Shown one piece after another: positions 56,480-64,000 of a stretch of DNA of 64,000 bases. The number at the start of each line of letters is the position of its first letter. The stretch's first letter is position 1. A program made the position numbers and the translations under genes. The notes under the pieces were generated by a model. It was not told where the DNA came from, searched no databases, and saw only the letters and a program-made list of their open reading frames with translations. The stretch is taken from assembly GCA_022478985.1 (NCBI GenBank), contig JAKSZP010009195.1:310001-374000 (forward strand), given 5' to 3'. This DNA comes from Massospora cicadina (lineage: Eukaryota; Entomophthoromycota; Entomophthoromycetes; Entomophthorales; Entomophthoraceae).

Positions 56480-56760
56480 TGATCCAAGCTTGTGAACATG
56501 AAGGACTTCCTCAACAGGGGTAAGTGTAAATAGGCTCCTATTTGATGCCAGCAAATTTGCATTGGCTCGTTTTGTAGATTCACTAATAGCATCTTGATCT
56601 CCTCATGGCCTGGTAATATAAAGCTTGGAGCCACATGAGGCTCAAGCTGTGATTGCTGATAAGGCCCTATGAACTCTTCATAGATCCAGCTGGTACTTCC
56701 ATCTCTAACTCAGTGGGTACTATTAATTGATGACTGGAGGGGATGAGTATAGACCCAGCA
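56480..56760 (-). pseudogene. dUTPase-like linker, element D
   Basis: The - strand reads HQLIVPTELEMEVPAGS, then, across small frame breaks, GPYQQSQLEPHVAPS and LPGHEEIKMLLVNLQNEPMQ. It is the clear counterpart of 15330-15600 in element C, showing the domain belonged to the family. Confidence 0.55.
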
Positions 56761-56859
56761 GCTCTGAGTGGATGCCCTTGATATTCATATATTTGCTGAG
56801 GAAGGGCCTGATCTTGCTCTTTAATCGATGGTAGCAAATTGAAATCAACCCATTGCTAT

Positions 56860-57250
56860 ATGCCAGGTTGAACATGTCCACATGCACCTGATCCTTTGGC
56901 TCTCCACAAGAGGTAAAATTTATTGGGATGCGCTGCCCCAAAATTTTGAATGTCTCTTCCATCATATCAATGACAGCCCCAAAGTGTCAAAGGAAGGCAG
57001 TTACTTAACATGTTGTAAATATTTGGCAACACTATTGCTGAGGCTACAATGACAATTGACCCAAACCGCAGAGGTAGTGCACTATAAGCTCCCTCAGAGA
57101 CCGTGCTATCCGCTCCAGCAGTCCCATACACCATTTGATGTTCAACATCAGGCTTCAATGTCAACTTCACCACCAACTTAGTGGAAAATATGTTGACTGG
57201 GGCACCAGTATCTATTATTGCACGGACTCATGTTTTGGCTACATTAATGT
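56860..57250 (-). pseudogene. Aspartic protease, element D
   Basis: DTGA triad at 57201-57212 (AIIDTGAPVNIFS), followed by VEHQMVYGTAGADST (flap), ALPLRFGSIVIVASAIVLPNIY and, in the next frame, MEETFKILGQRIPI. The active-site triad is retained here but lost in element C. Confidence 0.75.
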
Positions 57251-57399
57251 CACTGTACGTACATTCCTGAATAGGATGCATCTTGTCTGTGTAATGCATG
57301 GACATGTAAAGACTCTTCATTCCCGAGGAAATTAACTATCCCCTCACCGACTATGGTGTATTCTTTGATGATATTATTGACCAGAAGGGCGACGTTTAC

Positions 57400-58650
57400 A
57401 ACTTACAAGGAAATTGCATCTTCGGATGGGTCCAACTTCATTGGGGAAACTTGATCAAACATTTGACAAGCGTACATTTTGGGCTGCATAATAGATCTGA
57501 TCCCCCTATAAGTTTGGCTTGCACTTATGTCAATATATTCACTCCTCCAACTGGCTACTTTTTACAGGAATGCATCATCATATGGTGGGACTTCCGCTGA
57601 ATATACAGTGTTTAGTTCAGGTGGGACGTTTGAGTTGGGATAGTGGAGGTAGAGAGTCCCTTCTCTAATCTTCTCTGACTTTTCTCTTATAGTACTATAC
57701 CTGCTGTATGTGATGGCCCTGATAATTGGTGCAACCTCATGCCAGGAGCCTGAAGTGGCTGTATTTGAAACAGTCACCCTGTAGGGCTGCATCCTGATTT
57801 TTTTAAGATGGGACTCGCCAATAATATGTTTGTGGGTCATAGGCGTAACTATGCCCAGGTTGTAGTTGAGATGTTGATGATAAGCAGAACTGGGCTGGAA
57901 GTTGAACTTCTGGGGTAATTCAGCGGGATATGAACTGACCTCCAAAGTTCCCCAATTAAGAAGGTTTGATGACGGGGGGAGTTAGTTTCTACTCTGTATT
58001 AGTGAAAATAAGGTTACGTCTAGACGGCGCAAAAACTAAACAGTTTTAAGCAGAGGTACTTTATCATAAAACATTAGGGTCTTGACATTGTAAAGCAGGG
58101 TATGGCTTCACCGTGGAGGTCATTTTAATGCATACGTCAGATTTAGATAAAGTCCTGGGCCCAATTAACATATGAGATTATAGTGTAAATTGATCAGAAC
58201 ATGATGAGGGTCTCATTATGCTGAAACCTGACGTTCATGAACTAAGACTTCCACTGCAACGGTTTTGTGGTTACTCCAGACAACTGCAGCGAAAATCATT
58301 TTTAACTTATAGTATGAAAAGGAACTGTTTGGAAGATAGCAGGTGACATGATTGGCACTTCCAACATCCAAGGTTGATAATAGCAATTTTACTTTATGAT
58401 GATCTGAGATCCTTCCATTCCAAACTTAAATCACTTAAAGAGCCTATAGATATTCCCATCGCAATCAAATGGAGGCAACTTATCAATACAAACCTCCTTC
58501 AGAAGCTCCTCCAGCCTTTTGAGAATAGCTTCCAATGAAAGTCTGAGTTCCGCACATAATAGGTGCAGCGTGTTGTGAGGATCCCATGTTAAAACAAGCC
58601 TGATGTGCCATGAACAGGAACTGAAGAATTTTATCATTTTTGTGATTGAT
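57400..58650 (-). pseudogene. Gag, element D
   Basis: 57562-57945 is a 127-codon open frame without recognised motifs (Pro/Tyr-rich). 58431-58637 is a helical segment (LRLSLEAILKRLEELLKEV) suited to the gag N-terminal coiled coil, with an overlapping frame at 58483-58725 indicating a frameshift. No zinc knuckle is readable. Confidence 0.5.
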
Positions 58651-58669
58651 CAATGGGGCCCCTGTAGTG

Positions 58670-59350
58670 AGCTCAATCTTATAAATTAGGCGGAATTGTT
58701 GAGATACGCTGTAAGGCTTTTTCACAGGGTCAGCCCACTTAGCAACGGACGTACAATATGGAGATTGTCAGCCTACAAGACAAATGTAAAGATTATAATA
58801 AAGTATGAAGCAATTGCTTCAGCCACACTTTTTATTTATTTTATACAAAACAGCAGATTCCTTCTGCTCTTCTCTCTTCTTCCTCTTAACAATCCTCCTC
58901 TTCCAATCTTCTCATCTCGCATATATATTAGCAATTTAAGTTGATACCAACCCTTTTGTTTAGACTATGCATTCTGCTGTATTATCATTGGTCTGGCAGA
59001 GTCTACATTTATTACATTAACAATCGCCTAGTTTGAGGCGATATATTAATTATTCATCATTTTATTAATCTCTCCTAATTCCTTATTTATAAACAATCCA
59101 ATAACCATCCATTCTGACACAATATTGCCTCATCCCAAGGCGCTCAAATACTCATATTCTGTAATTATTGTCAGCGGATTATAGAAAATCAGCCTTGAGT
59201 ATTTTGGGCTTATCATCCAGTCATATCAGAATCTTGACATTGACCTCAACTCAGGCTCAGATGTTCTTCCTATCACTTCTGTAAAACTTAATCTAGGATT
59301 AGGTTCAGCGGTTCTTCTTCCTTATTGTCTCAGAGTTCTTGGAGACCACA
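58670..59350 (-). repeat. Element D 5' LTR
   Basis: Shares with the C LTRs GAGATACGC (58700), ACAATATGGAGAT (58750), a TTATACAAAACAGCAGA segment (58840) and the following CT-rich run. The outer end is not precise. Confidence 0.6.
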
Positions 59351-60860
59351 ATTATACAAACAAAGGATTTTTCCCACTCTAAACACAAGAGCAAAAATTC
59401 TAAATAAAAAATATGTATTGGTTTATATTTTTTTGAACCTGATCTGTTTTAATAAAAAACACCAATATTATTTATAAAGGAAATTAAGAGCAGAACTCTT
59501 CAGTTGGCGCCCCAATTGAAAATGGCAGCCATAGCTATGAATTAACCCTCCAGGGTCACACGCAATAATAATCTTTTTTATTAATTCTAAGCGATTCTCT
59601 CACCAACTCTCAGTGTGACTCTTTTAAGTTATAACAAAGAACATATATCAACGTCTTCACTCAACTTTTATTGGCTACCCTTATTAGGTAACAACTTAAT
59701 TTGGTAATGGGACTTTTACCCATAATCAGCAGGTTGCAATCCTGAAAAGGGTAGCTTAAAAGTTGCTTTACCATAGGCAGCATTACTCTCCCAGAAACTC
59801 ATAAACCCCTTAGAAAATCAGAAACTAAACCTGATTCACCCCTACAAGTTAATTAAGTTATCAATAGTAAACTTGGCAATCTAATCACTTACTTATTGTT
59901 GGAAATCAACCCCAACGAGGATTAAAAAATCCAGCATATTGATCTAACAATTCAACTCTAGCCAATTACCTAATATTCAATCAGGATAATACCTTGAATT
60001 ATAGTTATTGTACATAATTGATAACTCTTACATCCACTAGTGGGATGAATCTCCTAGTGGACAAGCAGATGAAATATAATTTATTAAGCTGAGTAATTTT
60101 TGATATTCAAAAACAAACACATCACCTCTTGACAATATTTTTAAGTGATAAAGATTTTCTGGGGTTATATGCTGCTTCAATTCTAACTGAGTCCTCCAGC
60201 ATGGTTTAAATTGGAGTTTTTTAGTTCCATAGCCTTTCCTTGCTCAATGTATCTCTTGTTTGTCCTTTTTCTTAGCACATTCCCGTTTCATGTCATCCTT
60301 GCTGCTGCCTCCACATAGCGCGGTTCTCACAGCCCCATGCCATGCAAGCCTAGTTCAGGTGTTCTTGCCAATAAAAGGTCTGGAAAGCCTGAAATTCCCA
60401 AAGTTGGTAGTATGCAATATTTTGTCATTTAGAAGACTTTTTATGGTGGCTTCTACTTTTCCTTGTTCCCTGTATTCCCCCAAGTTGGGCTCTCTGTTTT
60501 CAATCAGAGTGAATCTTTTCCTAGGGACTATTCCTGGAGAATCCAGCTTAAACCTATTCTGATTCAACCAATATGCTTGCTTTTTTTCAGCGTCTTGGTA
60601 TTACTTTTGGTTGGCCCAGTTGCAACACAAGATGGTCTTACCAATAAAACAAGGGGTCATCACTAGATGCTTTAGATGATAATAAATAAAATTCAAATTA
60701 AATATTTTTTTGCACTTTTATATTTTTATATACTTTTTACTTTATAATCCTAAACTTTATATTAATTTCTTTTTGTATATTTTCCTTATATAATTGTCTT
60801 TTTTTCAAAGGGACTTAACCTATAAGTAGTTGCAAAGATCCATCTTTTATTTTCCCCTAC
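59351..60860. other. Unassigned; possible 3' end of element G
   Basis: No motif recognised. A 70-codon - strand frame at 60355-60567 (NREPNLGEYREQGKVEATIK) lies where an integrase tail or LTR of element G would be. Function unknown. Confidence 0.3.
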
Positions 60861-61049
60861 TTTGGTTCTGAGGTTCATTTTTTTGAACTTAACCAGCTAT
60901 CAATGTTCAGAGGTCTCTTTTTAAGACTTAACCAACACACCAGTACATAACCTATTGTTAGTAGGTTAAGTGGTCTTACAGGAACATTGAGACTCATTAT
61001 TCCACTAGATTCATTTCTTTAGACATTTAGTATGGACCTTTTCACTATA

Positions 61050-61980
61050 TAATCATCTCTGATGTTCTTTATTGTTTAGGGTTCTGTTGCCAACTTGGCA
61101 ATAATCTCAAATGGACCTAAACTCAAACAGTCTGGGTTGTTTCTTGTTCCATAACCATAGACATCACAATAGGCTATCCTACCTCCCATGTGGTAATCTG
61201 TATCGCTGGTCAGTTCTTGTCATCTGTCATCTTTGCTTTAATTCTTTTCTTTAATATGGTATCAAATGCCTGTGATTGCAGTTTTAGCATAATATTTGCT
61301 AGTTGGGTAAGGTATTGCTCTGCACTCATCCACAAAACTAGTTCTATAGCGGAAAACAAATTGGTCGTAGTGCTGCTCTTCATCTTATAAAAGTTTAAAT
61401 GGTACTTTCCCTGTTGCCATATGATAACTAATATTATATGTGAAGATAACTAAACTATCATACAATCCCCAAGCGGTAGTTTTTCCTTCTACTAATTTTC
61501 TTAGCATCGCAGCTAGAGTTCCATTATCTTTCACCATTACATTTGTTTCTGACCAACAGGGATGGACACCACTCCTTAGATTCCCATCAGTTTGTTCATT
61601 CTTAAAATCACATAGGATGTAAAGCTGGTTCCGTTGTCACTTAAGAAAACTTGTGGGCATCCATGCCGGTATATTGCTTGGTCCAGTATGAATATCATTG
61701 TGCTTTTAGCATCTACTCTTCTTGACGCCTTCATTTTGACCCATTTAGTCAGATGGTCCATTGCAAGATTGATGTCTTTACTCATCCAGTACTAAGACTA
61801 AAGCTTCCCATCATGTCTATTGACACCGCGTGCCAAGCAAACCCAGGGCGTACTAGCCAGTATCCTGTCACACACTGTGAAGCTTTGGAGTTGACATTCC
61901 ATGTAAAAGGCCAGATAATCTTCTACATACTAGATGATCAATTCATATTAACAATAATGGAGTATATATTATAATATTTT
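61050..61980 (-). pseudogene. Integrase, element G
   Basis: 61576-61785 reads LAMDHLTKWVKMKASRRVDA, then IYRHGCPQVFLSDNGTSFTS: both core regions with the second Asp intact (SDNGTSF). The C-terminal part at 61060-61390 reads LVLWMSAEQYLTQLANIMLK and a KAKMTDDKN-like tail before an IQITTWEVG barrel motif. Confidence 0.7.
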
Positions 61981-62289
61981 CTTAGGCCTCCATGGCCAAT
62001 GACTTTGTGCGTGGCAAAAATGATTACCACTCAATCTGACGGGTCTGGGAATAGATACCATATTTTATTTATCAATTTTTATAGCTTTACGTTCTTAATT
62101 TCGTATTCTCTATTACTTTTCTTAGCATGGTCTGAGTCGCTCAGATCTCGTCCCCAATATTTCCTTCAATCAGCCTCTGGAATAACTCATCCACTTGATG
62201 ATAAAAAACTTGAAGGGCAGGCGCTCTCAATAATTTATCAGAATTTTGATGTGCTGCTCCTGCTCAATGTATAATCTCAAATCTTAAAC

Positions 62290-62720
62290 TTAATTTAAGA
62301 GCCCATCATGCCAGTCGCTCATATAATTTCTAAAGGTTATATAACCTGCATAAAGATGAGTGGTCATTCACGACCTTAAAGTGTGTCCCATGTATATACA
62401 CTCATAATTTTTACATGCTTAAATCACCTCAAGGCACTCACACTCTGTCACGGTGTAGTTCCTTTATGCTGGCGTTAATGTTCTACTAACATATGCCATT
62501 GAATTCTCTTTGGCATCATCATCTAAATGACTTAAAATAGTACTGATCGTAATTAATGAGGCATCAGTCTGAATAATAAAATCTTAATTTAATTTGGGTA
62601 ATACAGAACAGGACAAGTCATAAGATATCATTTTACCTCATCAAACGCTTCTTGGACCTCTTCAATCTACATGAATCCTATTTTTGGATCCTTTAGTATG
62701 TTATTAGTGGTTTGGGGTTT
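62290..62720 (-). pseudogene. RNase H, element G
   Basis: Near 62440-62580 the - strand reads a DASLITIS-like stretch, LSHLDDDAKENSMAYVSRTL and NYTVTECECLEVI, the gypsy RNase H signature. Stops in between. Confidence 0.65.
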
Positions 62721-62759
62721 CTTTCCAAATCATTAATAGGTTGCCAATAGTATCAACCA

Positions 62760-63270
62760 TTAATAAAGACTTTTTTGCCCTGTACGCTCTTGGGATTGAC
62801 ATCCATTTAATGGCCATTTTCTTCTGCAGCTGCGGTTGCAAATTTGCTGTAGTTTATTACAAACGCCAAATATTTAAGCTCTTTTTACAGAAGTAGCATT
62901 TTATCAGTTTGATCCTCAAATTCACTATTGCTAAGCGTTTGAACACTTCTTCCAAGTGCTCTAGGTGATCATTGAATGTCCTACTGAAAACTTTAATGTC
63001 ATCCAAGTACACCAAAACGCAAGAAAACTTCAGGTCACTCAATATAGATTGTCTAGACCTCTGAAAAAGTAGCCAGCGCATTACATAATCCCTGGGGCAT
63101 TCTTATCAGCTGATATAATCCTTATGAAGTTATTTTTGAACACCTCTTTTGGTCTTTATGGCAAGTATATCTTACAACACCCTAAAATTAAATTCAAGAT
63201 GAAAAGGACTTAGCTTCCCCTAGACATTCAAGCGCATCGTCTATCCTCAGAAAAAGATATTAATCCTTTT
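62760..63270 (-). pseudogene. Reverse transcriptase, element G
   Basis: 62857-63081 reads LKFSCVLVYLDDIKVFSRTF with YLDD intact at 62998-63009, then DHLEHLEEVFKRL. At 63060-63110 is MPQGLCNALATF, and at 63180-63250 a RRCALECLGEAKSF-like (IDDALERLGGAKYF) segment. It breaks off at 63271. Confidence 0.75.
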
Positions 63271-64000
63271 TTAGTACTAGTGGTGCCCAACCCAAAAGGG
63301 GAAGCCCCACGCATCTTTATTCGCAAATGGGCCAAACAAAGGGATTACTATAAATTAAAAAATTCCTAATATAGCCCCTAGGTTTTCAGCCTAGGAAGCC
63401 ATATCAGATGGCGAGGAGGCTTTGGGAAAACTTTTGTCCAGCGTTCGCTTTAGCTGGCGGACCATGGAGGACAGCATTGGGGTGGGAGCATCAGCGTCAT
63501 GGGGCATAAGGAGGTATAGTTGGGGGTTTTCTTTGTTAATGAGCTGGCAGTGTCCATCACCTCAACGTATTGAGAAAGTTGATGCTCAGCAAAATTGATG
63601 AGAGCTGGCACAACAAGTAAATGACTTGATGCACTGGCGGTTTTGGAATAATTGGGGTCAAAAAGAGAATTTTTGCTGCATTGATACAAGTGCAGCTCAC
63701 ACTGAAAGCAAGCTCCTCAATTTCGTACTTCAGATCTTCCTCAAAATCATGAGGAAAATTGGGGATAGGAATACCCTAGACAAGGGGCTCCCTTGCCCCC
63801 ATGGAGTTTCTGGCAGAGGAAGGTGTTGGCTGGGGCAGCTGCAACTGCAACTGCCATTGTGTTAATATTTTTATAAACAGGAAACCCATTTTTTGGATGA
63901 AAACGGTGGGAATGTGATTTGGGAGGGTCAATAAAGAACTCCTCCAAAGCATAATCTGGTTTCACGTGGCGCAGCTGTCCATCATCCTCAATCCATTCAA
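63271..64000 (-). repeat. Dispersed repeat R, copy 2, with coding remnant
   Basis: 63271-63650 matches 21561-21950. Further right the - strand at 63747-63965 reads KPDYALEEFFIDPPKSHSHR, FHPKNGFPVYKNIN and an Ala-rich patch. The left end is CCTTTTTTAGTACTAGTGG. Protein family not recognised. The copy runs off the window edge. Confidence 0.6.

Larger units (their letters stand above)
54291..59350 (-). mobile_element. Ty3/gypsy retrotransposon D, same family as element C
   Basis: The - strand order is 5' LTR (58670-59350), gag, protease, dUTPase-like linker, RT, RNase H and partial integrase, ending at the B2 LTR. Protease, linker and RNase H segments align with those of element C, and its LTR shares landmarks with the C LTRs. 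The 3' LTR and part of integrase are missing. Confidence 0.75.
60860..63270 (-). mobile_element. Ty3/gypsy retrotransposon G, pol fragment
   Basis: The - strand order RT (62760-63270), RNase H (62290-62720), integrase (61050-61980). Sequence beyond 63271 switches abruptly to repeat R, interrupting the RT near its N-terminus. LTRs not identified. Confidence 0.65.

Noticed and set aside
60260..60562. A 100-codon + strand frame as a membrane/secreted protein
   Set aside because: Hydrophobic character comes from reading the complement of a Lys/Glu-rich - strand frame; no independent support.

Overview
This window reads as a TE-packed nuclear genome segment from an opisthokont, most likely a fungus. 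The only intact-looking host gene is a single-chain, three-domain C1-tetrahydrofolate synthase, a fusion typical of fungi and animals. It carries spliceosomal GT-AG introns, and the surrounding transposons are Ty3/gypsy chromoviruses, an L1/Tad-type LINE and a Tc1/mariner-like element of kinds common in fungi. No prokaryotic features are seen. Host species cannot be named from the sequence. The gene exons are visibly GC-rich while the surrounding elements are AT-rich and full of stops.

Layout. 1-9960: three fragmentary Ty3/gypsy elements (a + strand pol with an LTR-like insertion, a - strand RT/PR/gag, and a + strand integrase with chromodomain). 9961-20860: a + strand gypsy element (F) split by a near full-length - strand gypsy element (C, 11013-18150), which has two LTRs and a 5-bp target duplication. 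C is itself hit by a solo LTR (13591-14592) at its RT active-site codons. 21561-21950: a copy of a dispersed repeat (R), seen again at 63271-64000. 23036-28230: the best-preserved element, a LINE with ORF1 (CCHC knuckle) and ORF2 (endonuclease, RT, C-terminal Cys/His). It is followed by a 32-bp inverted repeat and an unrecognised - strand coding remnant. 30797-42905: a nest in which chromovirus A (35115-41533, paired LTRs, chromodomain, apparently no gag) interrupts gypsy element B.

43991-49700: a host gene island. The C1-THF synthase (45929-48869, - strand) has five introns of only 30-42 nt, and a 43-bp tandem array lies just beyond its 3' end. 49701-51390: a mariner-like element whose terminal inverted repeats are built from 21-bp sub-repeats. 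51391-64000: more - strand gypsy remnants: a B-type gag and LTR, a C-type element D, and element G.

How it fits together. The gene supplies one-carbon folate units (for purine, thymidylate, methionine and formyl-Met synthesis) and sits alone among dead transposons. Nesting order can be read in places: C is younger than F, the 13591-14592 LTR is younger than C, and A is younger than B. Stop codons in the LINE are mostly TGA and differences between LTR pairs look mostly like transitions, suggesting C-to-T decay of silenced repeats. All boundaries without a stated TSD or LTR pair are approximate (tens to a few hundred bases).
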